From Reichenbachiella agarivorans (GTDB lineage: Bacteria; Bacteroidota; Bacteroidia; Cytophagales; Cyclobacteriaceae): a stretch of DNA of 64,000 nucleotides. The position numbers and the translations under genes are program-made. The stretch is from NCBI RefSeq assembly GCF_025502585.1, contig NZ_CP106679.1, positions 1,655,001 through 1,719,000 on the forward strand, read 5' to 3'. The notes beneath the pieces are model-generated. The model saw only the letters and a program-made list of their open reading frames with translations, had not been told where the DNA came from and did not search any database. Below are positions 1 to 10,093 of the stretch, piece after piece; the stretch's first letter is position 1; every line of letters begins with the position of its first letter.

Positions 1-1875
1 ACAATAGGGGGGACTTTCAAGGAACGAAGCGCCTCTTTTAAGGGACGAACCTATCAATACAAAGTACCTATCCTTGAGCTAGGAGGGTTGCGCGCTTCTA
101 AAAACGGAAATTCGGTTTTTGTCAAGTACCTTCCCGATCCTTCTCTGCCATACCAGATGGAAGTCAAGGGTAAGTTTGTTGATTTTCAGTATGGTGATAT
201 TCCAGTTTCTATTTCTGATAATTACGAAAAATACTCTCTGACATTCACACCAGATTCATTGTTGCTTGTAGGAGGCTCAGGAGGATATTTACAAGCCTAC
301 AACCTCAACGGGGAGATGGTCACCAAGTTTGAAGGGCATGAAGACGTCGTATTCACTATCAACCTCTCTACAGACGATAGATGGATCATATCAGGTTCTC
401 ATGACCAGAGCATTAGACTTTGGGATGCCCAAAAAGTAGGCAAGCAGAAATTTTTACAGCCTGCAGCTACTTGCTTTTTTAGCAAGGAGGGCGAATGGAT
501 AGTGGTGACAGAGCAGGGCTATTATATGTCCTCAACCAGAGGAGGTCAATATGTGGGTTTTCATCAAAATCAAGGTTTTCGCGAAGCAGCCAAATATTAC
601 CCATTTGAAAATTTTGATCTCAAGTACAATCGTCCCGATTTGGTGCTGGAGGTACTGGGGATGGGGTCTGATCAGTTGAGAGAATTGATCTACAAGGCAT
701 ACCAAAAGCGTGTAAAGAAAATGGGTCTGCGTGAAGAGGATATTTCAGGAGAACTAAACCTGCCTACAGTGCGCATTGACGGAGCTGGTCAGACGGTCAA
801 GGACAAATTCTATACGCTGAAATTCACTGCCGCAGATGACAAACTCATGCTTGACCGTATTCATGTCTATGTCAATGACATTCCCATATTTGGAATCAAG
901 GGTATTTCTGTCAAGGAAGAAGTGAATCGACAAAAAATATACAAATCCATACCTGTCGAATTGACAGCTGGTAAAAACAAGATTCAAGTTTCCACGATGA
1001 ATATTTCAGGGATAGAATCACTAAAAGAAACGGTGATCATCTACTATGAAGGTGCCGATCCCAAACCAGATTTGCATGTTGTCACCATTGGTGTGTCCAA
1101 CTACAAGGATAGTCAGTATGATTTGACCTATGCCAGCAAGGACGCTACTGATATAGCCAACTTGTTTTTTGGACACCATCAGCGGTACAACCAGATTCAT
1201 ATCCACCGCTTCACGGATGCACTGGCTCAGCGAGAACAAATACTCGCCGTAAAGGAAAAATTACTAAAAACCAAAGTAGAAGATGAAGTGATTCTATTTA
1301 TGGCAGGACATGGATTGCTGGATGACAAATTGGATTATTACTTCGCAACACAGGACATAGACTTCAGCAACCCATCTGGTCGTGGACTCAAGTATGAAGA
1401 ACTCGAAGGGTTACTGGACGGTATCCCAGCCCGTCAAAAGCTCATGCTCATAGATGCTTGTCACTCTGGAGAAGTGGACAAAGAGGATACCCAATTGATT
1501 GCTTCATCAGTCAGTACCACAGGAGTATCTACACGTGGGTTTGCCAAAAAGCCGCAACCTATTGGGATCAATAATACATTCGAGCTGATGCAGGAATTGT
1601 TTGCGGATCTTAGACGCGGCACAGGCGCCATGGTCATCTCGTCTGCTTCAGGTGTAGAGTTTGCATTTGAGAGTCCTGAGTGGCAAAATGGGGTGTTTAC
1701 CTACGCTTTACTCGAAGGGTTAAAATCAGGAAACTGTGACAAAAACCTAGATGGAGAAGTGCAGATTTCGGAACTTAAAAATTATGTCTTTGACCGAGTA
1801 GAGCAATTGACCAATGGCAAACAACATCCTACTTCTCGAAGAGAAAATCTTGAGTTTGATTTTGTGGTTTGGTAA
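1..1875 (+). CDS. WD40-repeat / caspase-like (peptidase C14) protein, 5' truncated
   Basis: The frame is open from the first base of the window, so the gene starts upstream; 624 residues are visible. A TTG at 88 is only an internal codon. The N-terminal part holds beta-propeller repeats, with a clear WD40 unit at nt 325-435 (GHEDVVFT...SGSHDQSIRLWD). A linker follows, then a caspase-fold domain from about nt 1070. The catalytic dyad is visible as His in FMAGHG (codon 1309) and Cys in DACHSG (codon 1459). Family knowledge: WD40-caspase fusions in bacteria are orthocaspase-type cysteine proteases, with the propeller acting as a binding or sensing module. Substrate and trigger are unknown, and no obvious partner gene lies downstream. 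Confidence 0.85.
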   Translation, partial: TIGGTFKERSASFKGRTYQYKVPILELGGLRASKNGNSVFVKYLPDPSLPYQMEVKGKFVDFQYGDIPVSISDNYEKYSLTFTPDSLLLVGGSGGYLQAYNLNGEMVTKFEGHEDVVFTINLSTDDRWIISGSHDQSIRLWDAQKVGKQKFLQPAATCFFSKEGEWIVVTEQGYYMSSTRGGQYVGFHQNQGFREAAKYYPFENFDLKYNRPDLVLEVLGMGSDQLRELIYKAYQKRVKKMGLREEDISGELNLPTVRIDGAGQTVKDKFYTLKFTAADDKLMLDRIHVYVNDIPIFGIKGISVKEEVNRQKIYKSIPVELTAGKNKIQVSTMNISGIESLKETVIIYYEGADPKPDLHVVTIGVSNYKDSQYDLTYASKDATDIANLFFGHHQRYNQIHIHRFTDALAQREQILAVKEKLLKTKVEDEVILFMAGHGLLDDKLDYYFATQDIDFSNPSGRGLKYEELEGLLDGIPARQKLMLIDACHSGEVDKEDTQLIASSVSTTGVSTRGFAKKPQPIGINNTFELMQELFADLRRGTGAMVISSASGVEFAFESPEWQNGVFTYALLEGLKSGNCDKNLDGEVQISELKNYVFDRVEQLTNGKQHPTSRRENLEFDFVVW

Positions 1876-2060
1876 GTATCATTAACCTAAAGCAGTTGTG
1901 AAATGGGACTTAGGTATTTCACTTTCTCAGGTACGATTGCACAGCGGTACTGTCTTAATTGTAGTTTTGAGTGGTTTAGCTACAAAGTGTCGCCACTTAG
2001 CGAGTGAGTAGTATTAATCTCTGGGCTTTGTTTAGTTTAGCATGAGAATATGATCTTAAC

Positions 2061-3179
2061 ATGAAACTAAATTTATCTTTCCTTTTACTAGCATTGGGTA
2101 CGCTCGCTTGCAACACTAAATCAGAAACACAAAATCATCCTGTCAAATCCAATTTGGAGATTTTAGTAGGCACTTACACTGGAGAAGGGAGCGATGGAAT
2201 ATACAGTGTTCAGTTTGACCCTACTACTGGGGTGCTGTCTGATAAAAAACTGTTGGTCGAAACAGCCAATCCATCTTTCATTGCACGCAGCAAAAACCAT
2301 GAAATTGTCTTTTCGGTCAACGAAACACAAGAGGGAGGGGTAAGTTCATTTGCTTGGGATGAAACGAAAGAGCTATTGAAGTTGGTGAGCAGACGAGATA
2401 GTCAGGGAGATTATCCTTGCTATCTTTCCCTCAATCCAGAGGAAAGTTTCGTCAGTATTGCCAACTATGGCACAGGCAATGTTATCACCTATCCCATAGA
2501 TCAGGCTGGCGTGATCTCCACGAAAGGAATGATCAAACAACATGAGGACACAGGACCCAACCCGGAGAGACAAGAAGGTCCTCATGCTCATTTTTCCATG
2601 TTTTCCAATGATGGAAAAAATATATACACAGTGGATTTGGGTATAGATCAAGTAATCAAGTATCCAGTCCATGGATCTGAGATTGGAGCAGGTGTGATTG
2701 CTTTGAGTTTGGAGTCAGGAGATGGACCTAGACATTTAGCTTTTCATCCAACCTTACCAATAGTGTACGTGATCACGGAACTGACCAACATGATCGTGAC
2801 CGCCAGCATAGATTCTGCAGGCATCTTTCAAGCAAACCACAGAATTAGTACTCTGCCTAAGGATTTCGAAGGGGAGAGCTACTGTGCTGACATCCATGTA
2901 TCAGAGGACGGTCGCTACCTGTATGCATCCAACCGTGGACACAATAGCATAGCAATATTTAGCATAGCGGAGGATGGTAGTTTGGACATGATAGCTACAG
3001 AACCTGCTTATGGAGATTGGCCGAGAAACTTCGCTCTGACACCAGACAACAATTATCTACTGGTAGCCAACCAAAGGTCAAACAACATCACAGTGTTTCA
3101 ACGTGATTCAGCAACAGGCATGCTTTACTACACCAGTCAGCAGATTGAAATATCGCAACCCGTATGCTTGATATTTTGA
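2061..3179 (+). CDS. Lactonase family lipoprotein (7-bladed beta-propeller, 6-phosphogluconolactonase-like)
   Basis: A 372-residue protein with a lipoprotein signal peptide; the lipobox LGTLAC places the lipidated Cys at residue 17, so it should be anchored on the envelope. The body matches the Pfam lactonase propeller pattern: VGTYTGEGSDGIYS near residue 36, EGPHAHFSMF and GDGPRHLAFHP in the middle, and repeated strand-turn blades. Relatives include 6-phosphogluconolactonase (Pgl) and muconate cycloisomerase-like enzymes. An extracytoplasmic location argues against a pentose-phosphate role, so the substrate is unknown. It is probably monocistronic and converges on hemB, with a dispersed repeat between the two. 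Confidence 0.85.
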   Translation: MKLNLSFLLLALGTLACNTKSETQNHPVKSNLEILVGTYTGEGSDGIYSVQFDPTTGVLSDKKLLVETANPSFIARSKNHEIVFSVNETQEGGVSSFAWDETKELLKLVSRRDSQGDYPCYLSLNPEESFVSIANYGTGNVITYPIDQAGVISTKGMIKQHEDTGPNPERQEGPHAHFSMFSNDGKNIYTVDLGIDQVIKYPVHGSEIGAGVIALSLESGDGPRHLAFHPTLPIVYVITELTNMIVTASIDSAGIFQANHRISTLPKDFEGESYCADIHVSEDGRYLYASNRGHNSIAIFSIAEDGSLDMIATEPAYGDWPRNFALTPDNNYLLVANQRSNNITVFQRDSATGMLYYTSQQIEISQPVCLIF

Positions 3180-3238
3180 GATTCATTGGGGTGGATTTCA
3201 AAATTCTAGTCACACGAAATACCCAACTCTTTACTCAT

Positions 3239-3400
3239 GACCTGAGTTCGAATCTTATAGAGGGCAAAATTGAAATGACCTTTGATAAATGTGCAGAAAA
3301 ACCCTTGCAGGGGTTTCTTTCCAGATCATAGACAAAACGAATGGTCAACTAAACCCTTCAAAAAAGCCTTTGAAGGGATATGTAAAATCGAACACAGGTT
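3239..3400 (-). repeat. Dispersed intergenic repeat with terminal inverted repeats, copy A
   Basis: Read on the minus strand this 162-bp segment aligns along its length with 49993-50183 and 63318-63490. Shared blocks include ACCATTCGTTTTGTCTATGA, a GGTCATTT..TTTTGCCCT block and the end CGAACTCAGGT. The ends form an imperfect terminal inverted repeat (AACCTGTGTTCGA against ACCTGAGTTCGAA). It contains two hairpins, one with arms around CCCTTCAAA/TTTGAAGGG and one around AAACCC/GGGTTTTT. It lies between two convergent genes and may serve as a bidirectional terminator. It encodes no convincing protein. Confidence 0.8.
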
Positions 3401-3425
3401 TATGGTAGTGAGTCATTTACCTCCA

Positions 3426-4403
3426 TTAACTATTTTTCATCAGCAGAGCAGCTTCCTTAGCGAAATACGTCAAAATGACCTTGGCTCCTGCACGTTTCAT
3501 ACTCAATAGCATTTCCATCATGGCACGGTCACCATCGATCCAGCCTTTCTGTGCCGCAGCTTTGAGCATCGCATATTCTCCCGATACGTTATAGGCAGCG
3601 ATAGGCAAGTCAAAATTGTCACGCAGCAACTTGATGACGTCCAGATAAGCCAAGGCAGGTTTCACCATCAGAAAATCTGCTCCTTCTTCTTCGTCCATTT
3701 CAGCCTCAATCATTGCCTCACGTAGATTGGCAGGATCCATTTGGTAGGTTTTTTTATCCCCAGACTTGGGAGCGGAATCTAGCGCATCTCTGAACGGCCC
3801 ATAAAATGCACTGGCGTACTTGGCAGTATAGGCCATGATTGATGTATTCTCATAGCCACTTTCGTCCAATATATCCCTGATGTATTCTACTCTCCCATCC
3901 ATCATGTCTGATGGCCCTATGATGTCAATACCAGTCTCAGCTTGAGCCAGAGCCATTGATCCCAATATTTCCAAAGTTTCATCATTCAGAATGTTGCCGT
4001 ACTCATCTACCAGACCGTCATGACCATCTGTACTATACGGATCCATTGCTACATCGGTCATGATACATGCTTGAGGAAATTCTTGCTTGATCCTCTCCAG
4101 TGCTTTCAGGTAGAAAAATTTTGGATCATAACTCTTAGTGGCTTCTTTGTCTTTGTGTTTGTCTTCGACTACTGGGAAGATATCAAAGGCATTGATCCCT
4201 AGTTTGAGACACTCCTCCATTTCACGTAGCATATGATCCAGTGACAATCGGTGGATGCCAGGCATCGAGTTGACTTCTACTTTTTTGTTCTTTCCTTCCA
4301 AGAGGAACATAGGATACATAAAATCTTTGGTGGACAGTCTTGTCTCTTCTACCATCTGTCTGATTACTTCAGATTTTCTGTTTCTTCTGGGTCTTCTTAG
4401 CAT
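3426..4403 (-). CDS. hemB: Delta-aminolevulinic acid dehydratase (porphobilinogen synthase)
   Basis: A 325-residue cytoplasmic enzyme condensing two 5-aminolevulinate molecules to porphobilinogen in haem biosynthesis. Both active-site lysines are visible: K195 in AYTAKYASAFYGPFRDA and K248 in FLMVKPA. The metal-site region (residues 116-130) reads TDVAMDPYSTDGHDG, with Asp/Ala where zinc enzymes carry cysteines, so this is the Mg-type, zinc-independent class by family knowledge. Length is normal. A TACTTTTG -7 box lies just upstream of the ATG. The gene appears monocistronic. Confidence 0.97.
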   Translation of the reverse strand: MLRRPRRNRKSEVIRQMVEETRLSTKDFMYPMFLLEGKNKKVEVNSMPGIHRLSLDHMLREMEECLKLGINAFDIFPVVEDKHKDKEATKSYDPKFFYLKALERIKQEFPQACIMTDVAMDPYSTDGHDGLVDEYGNILNDETLEILGSMALAQAETGIDIIGPSDMMDGRVEYIRDILDESGYENTSIMAYTAKYASAFYGPFRDALDSAPKSGDKKTYQMDPANLREAMIEAEMDEEEGADFLMVKPALAYLDVIKLLRDNFDLPIAAYNVSGEYAMLKAAAQKGWIDGDRAMMEMLLSMKRAGAKVILTYFAKEAALLMKNS

Positions 4404-4420
4404 CTTTTCTGTGTTTGGAG

Positions 4421-4428
4421 CAAAAGTA
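4421..4428 (-). promoter_or_regulatory. Candidate -7 promoter box for hemB
   Basis: On the minus strand the sequence reads TACTTTTG, an exact match to the Bacteroidota -7 consensus TAnnTTTG, 17 nt before the hemB ATG. A TTTG lies 23 nt upstream of it, slightly longer than the usual 19-21 spacing. A short leader is predicted. Inferred from consensus only. Confidence 0.45.
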
Positions 4429-4646
4429 GAATATCTCAGGGAAAATCATCCCAAAGAGATTCAAGAACCAAGGTTTTAGATGTTTGGTTCCAAACATATT
4501 GGACTCAATTGGGATGTTTTATGGAGCGGAAAACATGTCATCTCTCTGAATGTCAGTCTATAATGTTGATTTAGTCTTCTTTTTTTGTTAGATTAATAGA
4601 GGAAATTCAAGGCTGCACATGACAGAGGCTTGATACAGGGTGAAAG

Positions 4647-5885
4647 ATGAAAGCAAAATATTACATATTGGTGATGTCACTGGTGGGACTTCTATCCTAT
4701 AGACATGGCATGGCACAGCATGTGGGTTTCGATCTTCCCGACAAATTGCAAAGAGTACGCATTGACTTTGAATTACACAACAATCTGATTGTCATACCTG
4801 TCGTTCTCAACAAGACGCTCAAGGCCAATTTTATACTAGACACAGGGGTGCAATACCCCATTATCACCGAAAAGGCGTTGGCCGATATGCTGGGGCTGAC
4901 GTATAGTCGCCGAATCATAATCCAAGGCCCTGGAGAAAAAGACTCCATTACTGCACTCATCAATACGGATATCCATCTACAGCTACCTGGAGGTGTAGAA
5001 TCTGGAATGAATCAATCACTTCTCGTTTTGGAAAACGACTACCTCAATTTGCGTGAAACCATGGGAGTCGACGTATATGGCATCATAGGATATGACATTT
5101 TTAGTCGTTTCATTGTAGAAATCAATTATGATGAAAAATACCTGGTAGTCCACGAACACAAAAGGTACAAGCCTAAAAGAAGGTATAAGAAACTTGACAT
5201 GCGCGTTTACAACACCAAACCCTATGTCAGCCTCATGGTAGAAAATAAACGTGGAGACAAAAACAAGCTTAGCCTCATGATAGATACAGGAGCAAGTCAT
5301 TCCCTACTCATTGACAGTCCAGACGACAGATCTGTACTCCCTACCACCAATATCATGTCAGTCATAGGTAGGGGCTTAGGTGGTGATATCGAGGGACATT
5401 TGGGTAGAGTGAAAAATGTAAAAATCGGAAAATATGAGTTTGAAAATCCAATCGTTTCCTTTCCGCAAGAAGGGGATTATGGTTCTGCTGTGATGAGAGG
5501 CAGCAGAAATGGAACCATGGGTAGCGAATTTCTATCCAGATTCAACGTGGTATTTGACTACTTTTCTGGTACGCTGTACATCAAGAAAAACAAAAACTAC
5601 GCCCGAGAATTTGAATATGACATGAGCGGGATGACACTCGTAGCACATGGCACAGACTTTAACGAATTCCGAGTCGGTTCAGTGCGATATAACTCTCCCG
5701 CCTATTTGGCGGGTGTAAAAAGAGGTGACATCATTCATTCTATCAATGGTTTCAATTTTGAAATTCTCAATCTGTCTGGTGCGAGTACCTTGTTGAGACA
5801 GAAGGAGGGAAAAAAAATAACACTCAAAATCACCCGAGGAGAAGAGGAATTCAAAACCTCTTTCAAACTCCTTCGCTACATATAA
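4647..5885 (+). CDS. Secreted retropepsin-like aspartyl protease with C-terminal PDZ domain
   Basis: A 412-residue protein with an N-terminal signal peptide (cleavage near GMAQ, residue 24). It carries two aspartyl-protease half-domains, each with the D-T-G catalytic motif: ILDTG at D65 and MIDTGASH at D213. Both half-sites are therefore within one chain, so the fold could be self-sufficient. The C-terminal ~90 residues form a PDZ domain (SPAYLAGVKRGDIIHSING). The family is common in Bacteroidota and its substrates are unknown. A periplasmic location is likely. It is flanked by intergenic gaps of about 200 bp, so it is probably monocistronic. Confidence 0.85.
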   Translation: MKAKYYILVMSLVGLLSYRHGMAQHVGFDLPDKLQRVRIDFELHNNLIVIPVVLNKTLKANFILDTGVQYPIITEKALADMLGLTYSRRIIIQGPGEKDSITALINTDIHLQLPGGVESGMNQSLLVLENDYLNLRETMGVDVYGIIGYDIFSRFIVEINYDEKYLVVHEHKRYKPKRRYKKLDMRVYNTKPYVSLMVENKRGDKNKLSLMIDTGASHSLLIDSPDDRSVLPTTNIMSVIGRGLGGDIEGHLGRVKNVKIGKYEFENPIVSFPQEGDYGSAVMRGSRNGTMGSEFLSRFNVVFDYFSGTLYIKKNKNYAREFEYDMSGMTLVAHGTDFNEFRVGSVRYNSPAYLAGVKRGDIIHSINGFNFEILNLSGASTLLRQKEGKKITLKITRGEEEFKTSFKLLRYI

Positions 5886-6037
5886 ACCAGCGAAATTTCT
5901 CATAAGATTTCTGTCCCAAAAAATGAATATGTTGGAATAACCTAGTGGCTTACTTTCAATAGGGATGATCAAACATTGAAAGAGACTAAAATTCAAGGTG
6001 ACTTACTGCGCACATTTTTAACTTCTTACTTTTAACT

Positions 6038-6071
6038 CCTGAATTGAATAATTCAGGTTTATCTACTTTTG
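6038..6071 (+). promoter_or_regulatory. Palindrome plus -7 box upstream of icmF
   Basis: A perfect inverted repeat CCTGAATT-GAAT-AATTCAGG occupies 6038-6057. It overlaps a plausible -33 element (ATTG, 6043-6046), 17 nt before an exact -7 box TACTTTTG (6064-6071). The ATG at 6092 follows 20 nt later. The placement fits an operator over the -33 element, or a hairpin if transcription starts further upstream. Related palindromes occur upstream of asnS, obg and the cytochrome gene. Confidence 0.5.
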
Positions 6072-6091
6072 AGAAAATTACTATTATCCAT

Positions 6092-9000
6092 ATGTCCGAA
6101 TTGGTCCCTCAAGTTTACGCGCCTCAAAATCACATCCGAATCGTCACCGCTGCATCGCTATTCGATGGACATGATGCCGCCATCAACATCATGCGCCGCA
6201 TCATCCAAGCTACAGGCGTAGAGGTGATTCACCTCGGACACAACCGATCCGTCGATGAGATTGTGAACTGTGCGATTCAAGAGGATGTCCAGGCCATCGC
6301 GATTACTTCTTACCAAGGAGGCCATGTGGAATATTTGAAATACATGTTTGATTTGCTCAAAGAGAAAGGCAGACCTGAGATCAAAATATTCGGAGGAGGA
6401 GGTGGTACGATACTGCCAGCAGAAATCGACGACCTCCATGCCTATGGTATCAATCGAATCTACAGTCCGGACGATGGTCGTGCGATGGGACTACAAGGTA
6501 TGATCAATGACATGATTGCGGCATGTGATTTTCCTATCGGAGAAAATGAAAACATGCCACTCGAAAGGCTCTCTCCACAAAATACACTGGATATGAGTCG
6601 ATTGATTACAGTGGTAGAGAATTTCCCAAAACAAGCTCAAGAGCTGATGGCCGACATCAAGCGCAAAGCAGATTTATCCAAAGCACCCATACTTGGTATC
6701 ACAGGCACAGGAGGTGCTGGCAAGTCATCCTTGGTAGATGAATTGGTCAGGAGGTATTTGATGGATTTTGAAGACAAAACCATAGCTATCATTTCGGTCG
6801 ATCCCTCCAAACGCAAAACGGGTGGCGCACTACTGGGCGACCGTATACGTATGAATGCCATCAACAACCCTCGGGTCTACATGCGTTCATTGGCCACACG
6901 CCAGTCTAATCTTGCCTTGTCTAGGTACGTCAATGAAGCTGTTCAGATTGTCAAAGCAGCGGGTTATGATTTGATCATATTGGAGACCAGCGGAATAGGT
7001 CAGTCAGATACCGAAATCACGGATCATTCTGATCTGGCACTCTATGTGATGACGCCTGAGTATGGTGCCGCTACCCAGTTGGAAAAAATTGATATGCTGG
7101 ATTTTGCTGATGTCATAGCACTCAACAAGTTTGATAAACGTGGTGCATTGGATGCCATCCGAGACGTCAAGAAGCAGTTTCAACGCAATCATCAGTTGTG
7201 GGATCGCCCCATCGAGGAGTTGCCTGTATTTGGCACCATTGCTTCACAGTTCAATGACCCAGGGATGAATCAACTCTATGTGCATATCATGAGGTTGTTG
7301 ACTGCACAGTTTGATCCGAGTTTTTCCCCCAAACTAGAAGTAACCCAGGATAGCTCAGAAAAAGTCTACATTATTCCTCCCAAAAGAGTTCGGTATCTCT
7401 CAGAGATCGCTGAAAGTATCAGAGAGTACGACCAATGGGTGTCTCAACAAAAGAATATTGCTCAAAACCTCTACAGCATACAAAACACAATCAATCTCTG
7501 TGACTCTAGTATCATCAATCAACTGACCGGACTCTACGAAAAGACGGCTTTGGATTTTGATCCGAGAAACAAAAAAATCATTGATGACTGGCCTCACAAG
7601 AAGGCTAACTATGATGCGAATCAATACGTCTATCATGTCCGTGGCAAAGAAATCCGTGTAGAGACTAAAACCGAGTCACTCTCCAAGACCAAGATTCCCA
7701 AAATATCCTTACCCCGATACGAGGCTTGGGGCGACATCCTCCAATGGTCACTTCAAGAGAATGTGCCAGGTGAATTCCCCTTTACGGCGGGTGTATTTCC
7801 ATTCAAGCGTGAAGGAGAAGATCCGACACGGATGTTTGCAGGAGAAGGTGGACCAGAACGAACCAATCGCAGATTTCACTACGTCTCGATGGGTTTGCCT
7901 GCTGCTAGGTTATCCACGGCCTTTGACTCGGTGACACTTTATGGTGCTGACCCAGCCATCCGTCCAGATATCTATGGTAAGATAGGCAACTCTGGTGTGA
8001 ATGTCTGCTGTCTCGATGATGCCAAAAAGCTCTATTCTGGTTTTGACTTGACCGCTCCGACCACCTCCGTATCCATGACCATCAATGGGCCTGCTGCGAC
8101 CATATGTGCCTTTTTTATGAATGCTGCCATCGATCAGCAGTGTGAAAAATACATCCAAGCACATGGCTTGGAAAAGGAAGTAGCTGCCAAAATAGCCAAG
8201 ATTTATGAGGGAAGAACCAAACCTCATTACCAAGGAGAGCTTCCTGAGGGAAATGATGGTTTAGGATTGATGCTGCTAGGAGTCACTGGTGATCAGGTTT
8301 TACCCACCGATGTGTATCAACAAATCAAAGCTGATACCCTATCCAAAATCCGTGGAACAGTGCAGGCTGACATACTCAAAGAAGATCAGGCACAAAACAC
8401 CTGCATCTTCTCAACGGAATTTTCTCTCCGTGTCATGGGTGATATGCAGCAGTATTTTATCAATCAGCAGATCCGCAATTTTTATTCCGTGTCAATTTCG
8501 GGCTACCACATCGCTGAGGCAGGTGCCAACCCTATTACCCAGCTGGCACTGACACTATCCAATGGTTTCACCTTCGTGGAATACTATGTCTCTCGTGGGA
8601 TGAATATCAATGATTTTGCACCAAATCTATCCTTCTTTTTTTCCAACGGGATTGATCCAGAGTATGCAGTGATAGGTCGAGTGGCAAGGCGTATTTGGGC
8701 CAAAGCCATGAAACTAAAATACAATGCAGATGAGCGCTCACAAAAACTCAAGTACCATATTCAAACCAGTGGCCGATCACTCCACGCACAAGAGATAGAT
8801 TTCAATGATATACGGACGACATTACAAGCCCTCTACGCTATCTATGACAATTGCAACTCACTGCATACCAATGCATATGATGAGGCCATTACCACGCCTA
8901 CCGAAGCATCGGTACGCCGTGCCATGGCGATACAGCTCATCATCAACAAAGAGTTGGGATTGACCCAAAACGAAAATCCCTTGCAAGGAGCCTTCATCAT

Positions 9001-9451
9001 CGAGGAACTTACCGATCTGGTGGAAGAAGCTGTATTGTTGGAGTTTGATAAAATCACAGATCGGGGCGGTGTATTGGGAGCAATGGAGACCATGTATCAG
9101 CGCAGCAAGATTCAAGAAGAAAGTCTCCACTATGAACATCTCAAACACTCAGGTCAGTATCCCATCATTGGTGTCAATACATTCTTGTCTGCTCAAGGCT
9201 CCCCTACTGTGACACCTGGAGAAGTGATCCGTGCTACCAAAACCGAAAAGGAACACCAGATAGGCATGTTGTCTGCGCTACATCGCCACCATGCAGACCA
9301 ATCGTCCACAGTCCTGCAAAAACTCCAAGAAGTGGCCATCCAAAATGGCAATATCTACGAGGTACTCATGGAAACAACCAAATATTGCTCACTCGGTCAA
9401 ATCACCAATGCACTCTACGAAGTAGGAGGACAGTATAGAAGAAATATGTAA
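6092..9451 (+). CDS. icmF: Fused B12-dependent isobutyryl-CoA mutase (IcmF)
   Basis: A 1119-residue fusion interconverting isobutyryl-CoA and n-butyryl-CoA (or related acyl-CoAs). Order of domains: cobalamin-binding Rossmann domain with the base-off ligand His27 in FDGHDAAI and a SYQGGH motif; a MeaI-type G3E GTPase chaperone with P-loop GTGGAGKS at 205-212; then the TIM-barrel mutase domain with AGVFPFKR and [12 protein letters not shown]. Phe in GVFPFKR, where methylmalonyl-CoA mutase has Tyr, favours an Icm-type substrate. I chose ATG 6092 because the upstream TTG (6044) lies inside the palindrome and before the -7 box. The exact acyl substrate is inferred. Confidence 0.95.
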   Translation: MSELVPQVYAPQNHIRIVTAASLFDGHDAAINIMRRIIQATGVEVIHLGHNRSVDEIVNCAIQEDVQAIAITSYQGGHVEYLKYMFDLLKEKGRPEIKIFGGGGGTILPAEIDDLHAYGINRIYSPDDGRAMGLQGMINDMIAACDFPIGENENMPLERLSPQNTLDMSRLITVVENFPKQAQELMADIKRKADLSKAPILGITGTGGAGKSSLVDELVRRYLMDFEDKTIAIISVDPSKRKTGGALLGDRIRMNAINNPRVYMRSLATRQSNLALSRYVNEAVQIVKAAGYDLIILETSGIGQSDTEITDHSDLALYVMTPEYGAATQLEKIDMLDFADVIALNKFDKRGALDAIRDVKKQFQRNHQLWDRPIEELPVFGTIASQFNDPGMNQLYVHIMRLLTAQFDPSFSPKLEVTQDSSEKVYIIPPKRVRYLSEIAESIREYDQWVSQQKNIAQNLYSIQNTINLCDSSIINQLTGLYEKTALDFDPRNKKIIDDWPHKKANYDANQYVYHVRGKEIRVETKTESLSKTKIPKISLPRYEAWGDILQWSLQENVPGEFPFTAGVFPFKREGEDPTRMFAGEGGPERTNRRFHYVSMGLPAARLSTAFDSVTLYGADPAIRPDIYGKIGNSGVNVCCLDDAKKLYSGFDLTAPTTSVSMTINGPAATICAFFMNAAIDQQCEKYIQAHGLEKEVAAKIAKIYEGRTKPHYQGELPEGNDGLGLMLLGVTGDQVLPTDVYQQIKADTLSKIRGTVQADILKEDQAQNTCIFSTEFSLRVMGDMQQYFINQQIRNFYSVSISGYHIAEAGANPITQLALTLSNGFTFVEYYVSRGMNINDFAPNLSFFFSNGIDPEYAVIGRVARRIWAKAMKLKYNADERSQKLKYHIQTSGRSLHAQEIDFNDIRTTLQALYAIYDNCNSLHTNAYDEAITTPTEASVRRAMAIQLIINKELGLTQNENPLQGAFIIEELTDLVEEAVLLEFDKITDRGGVLGAMETMYQRSKIQEESLHYEHLKHSGQYPIIGVNTFLSAQGSPTVTPGEVIRATKTEKEHQIGMLSALHRHHADQSSTVLQKLQEVAIQNGNIYEVLMETTKYCSLGQITNALYEVGGQYRRNM

Positions 9452-9499
9452 AGGTTGAGGTAAATAGTACGACTATGGTTGATTTGCTCGATGAGGGTC

Positions 9500-10084
9500 T
9501 TACTCTCTCACCCAAGTGACTTTGCTTTCGATGGATTTTCTTTTGCTCTCAGGCCATTTTTTGAGATCAGGCATGCCTACATATAGAAATCCGAGTAGCA
9601 AATCCTTTTTGCCGAGATCAAAATAAGGTTTGGCTTCTTCCAGATAGGTGATGCCTCCTGTCGACCAGTAGCAGCCAACACCCAAAGCCGTGGCGGTCAG
9701 ATGCATGTTTTGAACTGCAGCGGCTACAGCACAGATTTCTTCTATTTTGGTGATTGACTTGTCACGTTTCATGCCGATGGCAATCACATGAGAGCATTCT
9801 TGAGGCTTGTTGATGAGTTTTTTGAGTGTGCTGTCGTCTGCCTTTTTTCCATTTGCTTTCTTGTAGATTTCAGCCTGCATCTCACCCAGTTTTTTCAATC
9901 CCTCGTCACAAAAAACCTTGAACCTCCAAGGTTCAGTCTTTTTGTAGGTGGGAGCCCAATTGGCATTTTCTAGCATCTCTTGAATGAACGCATCCTTCAC
10001 CCTTTCGCCAGAAAACTGTTTGGTAAAAATGGATCTTCGGTTTCGAAGCAATTTTGTGACTTGTGCTGGATCAAAGTTCATCAT
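9500..10084 (-). CDS. Nitroreductase family protein
   Basis: A 194-residue FMN-dependent NAD(P)H oxidoreductase of the nitroreductase fold. Visible signatures are RNRRSIFTKQF near residue 16 (FMN phosphate contacts), NWAPTYKKTEPWRF in the middle, and LGVGCYWSTGG toward the C-terminus. The short form resembles the YdjA subgroup. The physiological substrate is not evident. It lies 9 nt after the M23 peptidase gene on the same strand, so it is likely the last gene of a dsbD-M23-nitroreductase transcript. Two ATGs (10084 and 10081) are possible starts. Confidence 0.88.
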   Translation of the reverse strand: MMNFDPAQVTKLLRNRRSIFTKQFSGERVKDAFIQEMLENANWAPTYKKTEPWRFKVFCDEGLKKLGEMQAEIYKKANGKKADDSTLKKLINKPQECSHVIAIGMKRDKSITKIEEICAVAAAVQNMHLTATALGVGCYWSTGGITYLEEAKPYFDLGKKDLLLGFLYVGMPDLKKWPESKRKSIESKVTWVRE

Positions 10085-10093
10085 GACTGGTTG

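Noticed and set aside
1898-1922. Terminator hairpin GTGAAAT/ATTTCAC after the caspase gene
   Set aside because: The 7-bp AT-rich stem with an 11-nt loop and no good T run is too weak to list.
3282-3509. 75-codon ORF across repeat copy A and the end of hemB
   Set aside because: It runs from a noncoding repeat into antisense hemB, and copies B and C do not conserve the frame.
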